This document shows, in pieces, positions 1 to 5,687 of a stretch of 6,279 nucleotides of DNA. This DNA comes from Myxococcota bacterium (GTDB taxonomy: Bacteria > Myxococcota > Polyangia > GCA-2747355 > JAKLHH01), in NCBI GenBank assembly GCA_022710245.1, contig JAKLHH010000474.1:1-6279 (forward strand). The letters are read 5' to 3'. A program made the translations under genes and the position numbers. Below the pieces are notes generated by a model, which worked only from the letters and a program-made list of their open reading frames with translations, searched no databases and was not told the origin of the DNA. Each line of letters begins with the position of its first letter. The stretch's first letter is position 1.

Positions 1-1245
1 CAGCGCGTGCGCCATGAACGAGAGCCCGTTGAAGGCCTGGGCCGACCAGTCGACGCGCGAGAGCAGCGGGCCAGACACGCGGCGGGCGGGCGCCACCGAG
101 TTCACCAGGAAGGTGCTCTCGCCGACGTCAAGCTTGATGCGCGCGTTCTGCGGGATGGGGAACGCGTAGGTGTTCGAGAACTCCCCCGCCGGGCGGGCGC
201 GTCCCTGCGTGGCCAGCTCGCCGAGCTCGATGCGGTCCACGCCGATCGTCACGTCGCCCTTCATCCCCTGCGTGTAGAGGAGCGAGTAGTCGGTGCCGTT
301 CGACTGCACCAGCGGGAAGAACGGCGCCGGGATGAGCGGGTTCACCATGTGGAGGTTCGACTCGACCGCCTCGCCGACGGAGAAGTGCGGCGACTGCTTC
401 TCCTCGCGGAAGCGGACGATGGCGTACATCAGCAGGCCGACGCCGAGGGCCATCAACAGCCCGCCGAGTCCATACTTGCCGGCCTCGTGCTTCACACCGG
501 CCGTCTCCCCCATCTCCTTGATGACGCCGGTGATGGCGAAGAAGAGGCCGGTGCCCATGATGGCAGAGCCGATGGCCAGGAGCGCGTAGGTGACCGGGCC
601 GACCTTGCCCGCTCCCGGGTTGTCGAGGTGGTGCACCTCGAGGACCGAGTCCCCGAGCATGGCCGTGACCTCGATCGCCCGCGAGCCGTCCTGCACGTCG
701 AGGGTCGGGTCGACCGGCGGCGGGATGTACTGAGGCGCTGGCGCCATCTGCTGCATGCCCGGCGCGAAGCCCGGAGGCGGCATGACGCCCGGAGGCGGCG
801 GCACCCACGCTGGCGGCGCCATGCCCATGCCCATACCCCCGATCGGCGGCGGAGCGACACCCATCATCGGAGGCATCATCGGCGCGGGCGGCGGCGCGGC
901 GACCGCCGGCTGCGGCGCGGCCGCGGTGTCCTGCACCGGCTGGCCAACGGCCACCTTGATGACGGTGCTCCCCAGGCGCAGCTCATCGCCGTCCTGGAGG
1001 ACGCACTTGTTCACCTTCTGGCCGTTGACGATGGTGCCGCTCGAGCTGGCCAGGTCGATCACATGGATCTCGTTCGGTCCCGTGATCTCGATGACCGCGT
1101 GCATGCGCGAGACGGCCTCATCATCGATCCGCAGGTGCGACGACTCCAGCTTGCCGATCTTGATGATGTCCTGGGTGAGCGTCTCTTCCCGGACCAGCTG
1201 GTCGCCCTTGTAGATCCGGAAGGTGAGGGGAATCTTCACTGGCAT
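1..1245 (-). CDS. gltG: FHA-domain membrane protein of gliding machinery, GltG/PglI-like (3' end outside window)
   Basis: The frame is open from ATG at 1245 to the window edge (415 codons, no stop), so the C-terminus is missing. GGAGG (1251-1255) lies 5 nt before the ATG. Residues about 25-100 form an FHA domain, a phosphothreonine-binding fold: G31-K32, S46-x-x-H49, then S-S-G-T-I-V-N-G at 68-75. The usual Arg of the GR motif is Lys32. Residues 111-177 are a Pro/Met/Gly/Ala-rich linker with two PPG-hydrophobic motifs. Hydrophobic segments at about 217-242 and 258-279 look membrane-spanning. Residues 285-405 form a soluble segment ending in a V-D-W-S-x-Q-x-x-x-G-L-S-F stretch that I associate with the AgmX/PglI family just before another membrane helix and a TonB-like end; that part is outside the window. 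Family knowledge: GltG is an inner-membrane FHA/TonB component of the Glt complex. The FHA call is firm. The gltG name is inferred from architecture and neighbours; a paralogous AgmX/PglI-type protein is the alternative. Confidence 0.8.
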   Translation of the reverse strand, partial: MPVKIPLTFRIYKGDQLVREETLTQDIIKIGKLESSHLRIDDEAVSRMHAVIEITGPNEIHVIDLASSSGTIVNGQKVNKCVLQDGDELRLGSTVIKVAVGQPVQDTAAAPQPAVAAPPPAPMMPPMMGVAPPPIGGMGMGMAPPAWVPPPPGVMPPPGFAPGMQQMAPAPQYIPPPVDPTLDVQDGSRAIEVTAMLGDSVLEVHHLDNPGAGKVGPVTYALLAIGSAIMGTGLFFAITGVIKEMGETAGVKHEAGKYGLGGLLMALGVGLLMYAIVRFREEKQSPHFSVGEAVESNLHMVNPLIPAPFFPLVQSNGTDYSLLYTQGMKGDVTIGVDRIELGELATQGRARPAGEFSNTYAFPIPQNARIKLDVGESTFLVNSVAPARRVSGPLLSRVDWSAQAFNGLSFMAHAL

Positions 1246-1303
1246 GGCTTCCTCCAGGTCCGGTGTCCCGGCCCCGAGCTGAATGTCCCCAAGCTACTCC
1301 ACT

Positions 1304-1347
1304 AGCGTTTACCTGACCCCTAGGAGGTCAGGGTTCCTGAAAACGCT
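1304..1347 (-). repeat. Nested inverted repeat between cglF-like and FHA genes
   Basis: Outer arms AGCGTTT (1304-1310) and AAACGCT (1341-1347) enclose a perfect inner stem, CCTGACC (1312-1318) with GGTCAGG (1326-1332), around a 7-nt loop containing the palindrome CCTAGG. The structure lies 30 bp after the cglF-like stop and about 58 bp before the FHA start. No run of U follows on the minus transcript, so it is not a typical intrinsic terminator. It could be an mRNA-processing or stabilising hairpin, or a protein-binding site; the sequence does not decide. Confidence 0.55.
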
Positions 1348-1376
1348 GCTACGACCGCGCGGAGCGCTGCGACCGA

Positions 1377-1655
1377 TCAGATATCCTCGGCGGACTTCAA
1401 CATCTCGGGGATGAAGTCCTGCCGGATCTTGATCAGGGTCGAGTGCTTGGCCTTGCGCCGCGTGTCGACGAACTCGCCGTCGGGGCGCTGAAGCTCACCC
1501 TCGACCACATCGTCGTCGAAGTCGTAGACCGTCTTCTTCTTGTACTTCACGTCGGGGGCGTCGCCCATCGCCCCTCCCGGCGTCTGCGCGAGCGACGAAG
1601 TGCCCGCGAAGAGGAAGCCGGAGACCACGAAACCGAGCATCAGCCTGCGGATCAT
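1377..1655 (-). CDS. cglF: Small secreted protein, CglF/GltF-like
   Basis: This encodes 92 residues. The ATG at 1655 is preferred over one 39 codons upstream because it begins a clean type I signal peptide (M-I-R-R, hydrophobic core to about residue 17, S-L-A cleavage region near residue 23), and GGGAG (1665-1669) lies 9 nt before it. The mature part is about 69 residues, starts Gly/Pro-rich, then has Y-K-K-K-T-V-Y-D-F-D-D-D, V-E-G-E-L-Q-R-P-D-G, a basic R-R-K-A-K stretch and a C-terminal S-T-L-I-K-I-R-Q-D-F-I-P-E-M segment. There is no Cys, so it is not a lipoprotein. The V-E-G-E-L / R-R-K / I-K-x-R-x-x-F-I-P-E layout matches what I recall of CglF/GltF, a small protein with a type I signal needed for M. 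xanthus gliding. Position between a long TPR gene and the FHA gene agrees with the M. xanthus order. The biochemical role is unknown; periplasmic location is inferred. Confidence 0.75.
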   Translation of the reverse strand: MIRRLMLGFVVSGFLFAGTSSLAQTPGGAMGDAPDVKYKKKTVYDFDDDVVEGELQRPDGEFVDTRRKAKHSTLIKIRQDFIPEMLKSAEDI

Positions 1656-1691
1656 CGAGTGCGTCTCCCGTGTGTTCGTGTCGGGTCTATG

Positions 1692-1723
1692 CCGTGGTCG
1701 AGGTGTGTGACACCCGACCGCGG
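1692..1723 (-). promoter_or_regulatory. Leader hairpin upstream of cglF-like gene
   Basis: CCG-T-GGTCG-A-GGTGT (1692-1706) faces ACACC-CGACC-G-CGG (1710-1723) across a 3-nt loop. This gives 13 pairs with a single bulged base (1701) and one mismatched pair (1695/1720). The structure ends 36 bp upstream of the ATG at 1655 and leaves the Shine-Dalgarno (1665-1669) free. No U tract follows on the minus strand, so it is more likely a 5' leader stem-loop or a processing/stability element than a terminator. Confidence 0.55.
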
Positions 1724-1738
1724 AGCGGGTTCCCAAGA

Positions 1739-1768
1739 ATCTTACCAAATGGGGTCTGAAGTTGTAAA
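1739..1768 (-). promoter_or_regulatory. Candidate sigma-70-type promoter for cglF-like gene
   Basis: On the minus strand, TTTACA (1763-1768; 5/6 to TTGACA) is followed after 18 bp by TAAGAT (1739-1744; 4/6 to TATAAT). It lies in the most A/T-rich 60 bp of the window (about 42% G+C by hand count), about 85 bp before the ATG. A transcript from here would carry the hairpin at 1692-1723 in its leader. Matches of this quality occur by chance in A/T-rich DNA, and no promoter consensus is verified for this organism. Confidence 0.3.
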
Positions 1769-1860
1769 TCATCAGAACTGTGGACCAATTGCCCTGTTAA
1801 CCGTGACGTGGCTTACAGGTTTGGCCACTCGTCGGGGGGAGAGGGCCGCTGCTTTTCTAC

Positions 1861-1914
1861 CACACTGTTGGTGCTTGCCACGCCTCCTTTCGGCGCTGCA
1901 GCACAGTATTGGTG
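1861..1914. repeat. Pair of imperfect 13-bp direct repeats in the low-G+C patch
   Basis: CACACTGTTGGTG (1861-1873) and CACAGTATTGGTG (1902-1914) match at 11 of 13 positions with starts 41 bp apart, close to four helical turns. Both lie downstream of, or overlap, the end of the long TPR gene. They could be a protein-binding pair or chance; nothing else supports a function. Confidence 0.35.
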
Positions 1915-1916
1915 GG

Positions 1917-4900
1917 TTAGCGGGTTCCAGACGTTGATTTTGTTGACGAATTCCCCTGCCGAGGAAGCGCAACGGTGCTCGCCAGGCGGAGCTCGGTGAC
2001 CACCCTGGATCTCCCCGGACGCACGCCGACGAAGGCCGGGGCGGCGCGGATCTCGGCGGCCAGCGGGAAGCGCGCTGGCTGGATCTGGTTCAGCTCCCGC
2101 TCGCAGAGCCCGGACCACTGGCTATACCAGGAGAGCTCGGTGGACTTCTGCAGGCAGAGCGACATCGCCTCCACCGCCTTCTCCTCGGCGCGACTGACCG
2201 CGTCCCCGAGCGCGTCGCAGTAGGCCTCTGCGAAGGAGGTGAGGAACTCCTGCCGTGCCTTGCCGGCGAGCTGCGCGGGCACGTCGACCTTCGGCACCCG
2301 CGAGGCGAGGAGCGTGTCGACGAAGGTGCGGTAGAGCTGGCCGATCCGGGCCGAGGCGGCGATCGCGTGGTGCGCGTCCCGCGTCTTGATGGCGGCCTCG
2401 TAGAGAGAGCGCGCCTCCTCGAGCAACCGGCTCTTCTCGTCGAGGAAGCGGCGCAGCGGCGCCTGGAAGGTGCGGCCTAGCCGCTCCGGGAGCGCGCGCG
2501 CGACGAAGCGATCGAAGGCCGCCTCCGCCTGGAACATCAGCGCGGCGGCGATCGCCTGACGCTGCTCGGCCTCGCGCGAGATCTGCTCCTCGCGGCTCCC
2601 GGCGTGCACGCGCGCCTGCCTGCGCGAGAGCGCCAGCGCGCGAGCGAAGTGGGTCTGCGCAGCGCGCGCGAGGGCCTGGTCTCGTGGGACGAGGCGCAGC
2701 TTCTCGGGCCCGCAGCGGTCGCGTGGCCCGTCGCCGCGGCGACGACGGTGCTCCGGCGGAGCGGCGAGCAATTCGCCCTGCTCGCGTCCCCCGGACGCTC
2801 CGCGATGAAGGGCGGATTTCACGCAGAGCCCGTCGACGGCCTTCACCGGGCAGGAGCGCGCCCAGAGCGTCTCGCCGAGCTTCACGTGGGCGCGGAGCTC
2901 GAGGTCGAGCCCGCCCGCTGCCGCGTGGCGTCTCAGGTAGCCCTGGTAGTGGCGGAGCACCTCGTCGCTGTCGCCGCGCCCCTCGGGGATGACGCCGAGC
3001 GCGAAGACCACCGCCGCGACCTTGCCAGCGTGGGCGCGGCGGCGGCCGTACTGCTGCTCGAGGAGCTTCGCGTCCGCGAGGGCCTGCTCGTGCTCGCCGC
3101 GGCCGAGGCGGAAGACGATCGCGTCGTGGAGCGCCCGCGGCGCCTCGGCCTCGCCGGGGAAGCGCGAGGCGAAGCGCTCGTAGTGCTCTGCGGCGCGGCT
3201 GTACCAGGCGAGCGCGTGGTAGTTCCCGCCGACCGCGAGGAGCGCCTTGCTCGCCAGCGGGTGGTCGGGCTTGCCGGCGATCAACGTCTGGCGCACGGAG
3301 ATCGCGAGCCCGATGTGACGCCCTGCCTCGAAGCAGAGCGCCGCGTTGTGGAGCATCTCCGGCCAGCGCTCGTCGTCGGGGTAGTCGTTCGCGGTCTGCG
3401 CGTGGAGCTCGCCGCACTCGCGGAAGCGGCCGGCCCGGCGGAGCGCCTCCGCGCGCTGGCTGCGTGCCTGGATCTTGAGCTTGACCAGGACCGGCCGCAG
3501 CTCGCCGCGCGCGAGCTTCGGCTGCCTCAGCATCCGGTCCACCCAGCCCTCGAGCTCCTCGTGGCGCCCGAGGATGTTGAGCGCGTCGAGGAGGAGGTTC
3601 GCCGCGTAGGGCGCGAGCTGGTGCTCGGGGTAGCGCGTCACCAGCGCCGCGAAGGCCTTCACCGCCTCGGCGTGGTGGTTGCGATCGTAGTAGGTGCGCC
3701 CCTCGCGGTAGAGGATGGTCACCCGCTCCGGTGAGCTCGGCACCACCTTCAAGTAGGTGCGGAACGCCGCGAGGAGCTTCTGCTCGCGGTCGGGGATCGG
3801 CCGCGGGCGCGCCAGATCCTCCCGACGCGCGCGGGTGGCGGTCTCGCCCGCCTCGTCGCCGAGGTCGAGCGCGTTCTTCCAGCAGACCACCGCCGCGTAG
3901 GCCGCGTCGCGCAGGTGCGCGCCGCGCGGCTGCAGCTTGACTACGCGCGTGTACGCCTCCGCGCACTCGGGCCAGCGCTCGAGCGCATAGAGGAGCTCGG
4001 CGCGGTAGTAGCTCAGGCGATAGGCGTCGCGATCGTCGGGGAAGCGGGCGAGGAGCTCGCCGTAGGCGTGGTCGGCGAGCGCGTAGGTCGGCTTGTCCTT
4101 TGTGCGCTCCGCCTCGCGGTGCCAGGTGGTCGCCAGCTCGCGCAGCACCCCTGCTGCGCTGGCGCGGCACTCGGCGAGCGCGCCCTCGCTCAGCTTGCCG
4201 CCCTGCTTCGCCGCCGCGTGCGTCGCGGCGAGCTCGAGCGCCTCGCGGAGCTGCTCCTTCTTGTCCTTCGCCGCGAGCGCGCAGCGGACGATCGCGTGCT
4301 GCCAGGCGCAGAGCTGCTTGCTCCTCGGATCGAGCTCGATCAGCCGGCGATACGCGCTCGCCGCGGGCGCGAACTTGCCCTGATCGTAGTAGAGCCCGGC
4401 GAGGAGCTCGAGCATCCGCGGCGCGCTATTGCCGCCGATCCGCTGGAAGAAGGCCCAGGCCTTCTCGGGGCTGCCGACGTGGGCGTAGGCGCGGACCGCG
4501 TCCTTGCGCGCCTCCTTGACCAGCATCAGCTTGCCGCCCTTCGTGCCACCGCCCTGCCCGCTCTGCTTGATCACCTTGACGAAGAGCTCGAGGGCGCGGC
4601 GCGGATCCTTCAGGTTGAGCCAGCACCAGCCCTGCTTGTAGAGCGCGTAGCCCGCGACCGGCGAGCTCGGGTAGCGGCTCACCTGCTCGTAGAGCTTGAG
4701 CGCCTCGTCCACCTTGCCCTCGTTGAAGTAGTGCTCGGCGAAGGAGAGGTAGGCATCGGGGATGTACCGGCTCTGGGGGTGGTTGCGGATCAGCCGGCTG
4801 AAGAAGACGCGCGCGCGGTCGCGGCGCCCGGCCTGCGACAGGAGGTCGGCGAGGTCGAAGAGCACCTGGTCCATGCGCCGGTAGGACGCGAAGACCGGCT

Positions 4901-5405
4901 TCTCGGCGAGCCCGACGTAGGCCTCCGCCGCGCGGAGCAGCCAGCCGCGCTCGCCCGCCTCGTGCGCGCGCTGCGCGGCGAGGAGCCGCGCTCGCTCGGC
5001 CCCCCTCGCGCGGTGGATCGGCTCGTCGAGCGCACGCGCCTTGAACATCAGCTGGGTCTTCCGCTCGCGCAGGTGCTCGGCGCGGCGGAAGAGGAGGTCG
5101 GGCTTCTCGGGATCGCTGTCGGTGGTGAGCGCGATCAGGCGCTCGAGGGTGCGGAGCGCGGCGTCGGTGAGGTCCTCGACGCGGACGGTGACCCGCTCGC
5201 GGAGCTGCTCGACGAGGAGCGTGGGACGGGCGGGTTCGGCGGGCCTCGGCTTCGCGGCGCCGCCCGGCTTCGCTGGCAGCGCCTCGATGGCGGCGCGGGT
5301 CGGCTTCTGGTAGCGGGGGGCCGCACCGGCTGTGGCGGCGATCAGCGCGGACGTGAGGAGAAGGGTCGGGGTCAGAGTCGTGGAGAGGCCAGACCGGGAG
5401 CTCAT
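1917..5405 (-). CDS. gltD: Large exported TPR-repeat protein, GltD/AgmU-like
   Basis: This encodes 1162 residues. The ATG at 5405 has AGGAGG 4 nt upstream and begins a signal peptide (hydrophobic T-P-T-L-L-L-T-S-A-L-I-A-A-T core, A-G-A-A-P cleavage region near 26-30), so a periplasmic location is likely. A Pro/Ala/Lys linker (30-62) leads into helical TPR-like repeats, clear at about 178-210, 215-247, 253-285, 330-362, 455-494, 565-597 and 720-750, with N-x-P, Y-P or F-P turns. Residues 850-900 hold C852, C861 and a C-G-P at 898-900 around a basic Arg/Gly-rich stretch. The C-terminal domain (about 905-1140) contains F-A-E-A-Y-C-D-A-L and W-S-x-L-C-E-R-E-L-N. Size, repeats and C-terminal domain fit AgmU/GltD of M. 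xanthus (about 1200 residues), a TPR component of the gliding complex that binds partner proteins rather than catalysing a reaction. The last ~22 residues are Ser/Thr-rich and lie in low-G+C DNA. TPR content is firm; the GltD assignment is inferred from size and neighbours. Confidence 0.8.
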   Translation of the reverse strand: MSSRSGLSTTLTPTLLLTSALIAATAGAAPRYQKPTRAAIEALPAKPGGAAKPRPAEPARPTLLVEQLRERVTVRVEDLTDAALRTLERLIALTTDSDPEKPDLLFRRAEHLRERKTQLMFKARALDEPIHRARGAERARLLAAQRAHEAGERGWLLRAAEAYVGLAEKPVFASYRRMDQVLFDLADLLSQAGRRDRARVFFSRLIRNHPQSRYIPDAYLSFAEHYFNEGKVDEALKLYEQVSRYPSSPVAGYALYKQGWCWLNLKDPRRALELFVKVIKQSGQGGGTKGGKLMLVKEARKDAVRAYAHVGSPEKAWAFFQRIGGNSAPRMLELLAGLYYDQGKFAPAASAYRRLIELDPRSKQLCAWQHAIVRCALAAKDKKEQLREALELAATHAAAKQGGKLSEGALAECRASAAGVLRELATTWHREAERTKDKPTYALADHAYGELLARFPDDRDAYRLSYYRAELLYALERWPECAEAYTRVVKLQPRGAHLRDAAYAAVVCWKNALDLGDEAGETATRARREDLARPRPIPDREQKLLAAFRTYLKVVPSSPERVTILYREGRTYYDRNHHAEAVKAFAALVTRYPEHQLAPYAANLLLDALNILGRHEELEGWVDRMLRQPKLARGELRPVLVKLKIQARSQRAEALRRAGRFRECGELHAQTANDYPDDERWPEMLHNAALCFEAGRHIGLAISVRQTLIAGKPDHPLASKALLAVGGNYHALAWYSRAAEHYERFASRFPGEAEAPRALHDAIVFRLGRGEHEQALADAKLLEQQYGRRRAHAGKVAAVVFALGVIPEGRGDSDEVLRHYQGYLRRHAAAGGLDLELRAHVKLGETLWARSCPVKAVDGLCVKSALHRGASGGREQGELLAAPPEHRRRRGDGPRDRCGPEKLRLVPRDQALARAAQTHFARALALSRRQARVHAGSREEQISREAEQRQAIAAALMFQAEAAFDRFVARALPERLGRTFQAPLRRFLDEKSRLLEEARSLYEAAIKTRDAHHAIAASARIGQLYRTFVDTLLASRVPKVDVPAQLAGKARQEFLTSFAEAYCDALGDAVSRAEEKAVEAMSLCLQKSTELSWYSQWSGLCERELNQIQPARFPLAAEIRAAPAFVGVRPGRSRVVTELRLASTVALPRQGNSSTKSTSGTR

Positions 5406-5406
5406 C

Positions 5407-5430
5407 TCACCTCCTGATGGGTCACCTCCT
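5407..5430 (-). promoter_or_regulatory. Tandem Shine-Dalgarno sequences before the long TPR gene
   Basis: The 9-mer AGGAGGTGA occurs twice on the minus strand, at 5407-5415 and 5422-5430, with starts 15 bp apart. The proximal copy is well placed for the ATG at 5405. The distal copy overlaps a possible three-codon frame, ATG AGG AGG TGA (5422-5433), which has no Shine-Dalgarno of its own. The duplicate may act as a standby ribosome site, or be a simple local duplication. Confidence 0.6.
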
Positions 5431-5457
5431 CATCTGGTAGCGGGTCGACGGTGGCGA

Positions 5458-5538
5458 CGTGTCATCGCCACGCAAAAGATGATCACGGGCGTGTCATCGG
5501 GGATCACACCCTCTGCTGCGCTATCACAATCGCGTCAC
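5458..5538 (-). promoter_or_regulatory. Array of repeated short motifs upstream of the long TPR gene
   Basis: On the plus strand CGTGTCATCG occurs exactly twice (5458-5467 and 5490-5499), 32 bp apart. ATCAC occurs three times (5482-5486, 5503-5507, 5523-5527), 21 and 20 bp apart, with a further GTCAC at 5534-5538. These intervals are near whole helical turns, as expected for factors bound on one DNA face. The array sits 53-133 bp before the start codon at 5405, where promoter control of that gene would act. I could not assign a convincing -35/-10 pair or a known regulator. Confidence 0.4.
5492..5508. promoter_or_regulatory. Imperfect palindrome, possible operator
   Basis: TGTCATC (5492-5498), GGG, then GATCACA (5502-5508) is an inverted repeat with 6 of 7 positions matching. 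It combines one copy of each motif of the surrounding array, as a dimeric regulator's site might. A half-site resembles the TGTGA half-site of CRP/FNR-type factors, but the 3-bp spacer does not fit CRP spacing. Confidence 0.35.
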
Positions 5539-5626
5539 GGGTCGCGGTCGGGTCTCGCCGCTTCAGGTCGGATGCAGGCGCGAGAGTCCGACTCGCGGAG
5601 TCAGCGAGGAGCTTGACGGGAGCGCT

Positions 5627-5680
5627 CGAGGAGAAAAGAGGAGCGTGAAAAGAGGGAGGAGCGGAGGAGCGGAGCGCGAG
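5627..5680 (-). terminator. C/U-rich transcript tract after the GltE-like gene, possible Rho-dependent termination region
   Basis: The plus strand is almost all purine here, so the minus transcript is C/U-rich, starting 8 nt after the stop codon. It holds short tandem units: plus-strand GAAAAGAGG at 5633-5641 and 5647-5655, and GAGGAGCG twice in tandem (5656-5671) followed by GAGCG. C-rich, G-poor, unstructured RNA after a stop codon is typical of Rho loading sites. No hairpin with a U run is present in the gap. Termination is an inference; the genes on either side may still be cotranscribed. Confidence 0.35.
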
Positions 5681-5687
5681 CTACCGA

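Larger units (their letters stand above)
1735..1975. other. Low-G+C patch spanning the long TPR gene's end and the intergenic region
   Basis: Hand count gives about 55% G+C for 1741-1970, against roughly 70% around it, with 42% in 1741-1800. Short open frames cross it on both strands, but none has a recognisable domain, and they read through coding sequence of the neighbours or lack credible starts. The patch includes the last codons of the long TPR gene (stop at 1917) and the candidate promoter. I found no transposase, no clear terminal inverted repeats and no target duplication. It may be an ordinary promoter region, a remnant of inserted DNA or a dispersed repeat. Confidence 0.5.

Noticed and set aside
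7..1305. 432-codon plus-strand open frame opposite the FHA gene
   Set aside because: Its translation is Arg/His/Asp-rich with no domain, and it lies antisense to a frame with a clear FHA domain and membrane segments. It is a high-G+C shadow.
1377..1772. Longer 131-residue version of the cglF-like protein starting at 1772
   Set aside because: The extra 39 residues would precede and mask a clean signal peptide and would translate the leader hairpin; the ATG at 1655 has a Shine-Dalgarno and starts M-I-R-R plus a hydrophobic core.
1881..1895. Hairpin CGCC-TCCTTTC-GGCG as terminator of the long TPR gene
   Set aside because: Only four pairs and no U tract; too weak to call.
1800..1920. Integron attC-like site in the low-G+C patch
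   Set aside because: GTTAAC and GCTAAC occur, but they do not fit the GTTRRRY/RYYYAAC core pair or a convincing folded attC arrangement.
2122..4170. 682-codon minus-strand open frame inside the long TPR gene
   Set aside because: Extremely Arg/Ala/Pro/Gly-rich translation, out of frame with the TPR repeats; typical of a shifted frame in G+C-rich coding DNA.
3915..5417. 500-codon plus-strand open frame, and a 376-codon one at 2604-3734
   Set aside because: Both are antisense to the TPR gene, lack recognisable domains and have shadow-like composition (Leu/Arg/Ala/Glu-rich).
5474..5500. Sigma-54 promoter upstream of the long TPR gene (minus-strand TTTTGC)
   Set aside because: The required GG at -24 is absent (TG at that spacing), so the consensus is not met.
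5492..5530. CRP-type TGTGA-N6-TCACA site
   Set aside because: TGTGA half-sites are present, but in direct orientation or with the wrong spacing for a CRP dimer.
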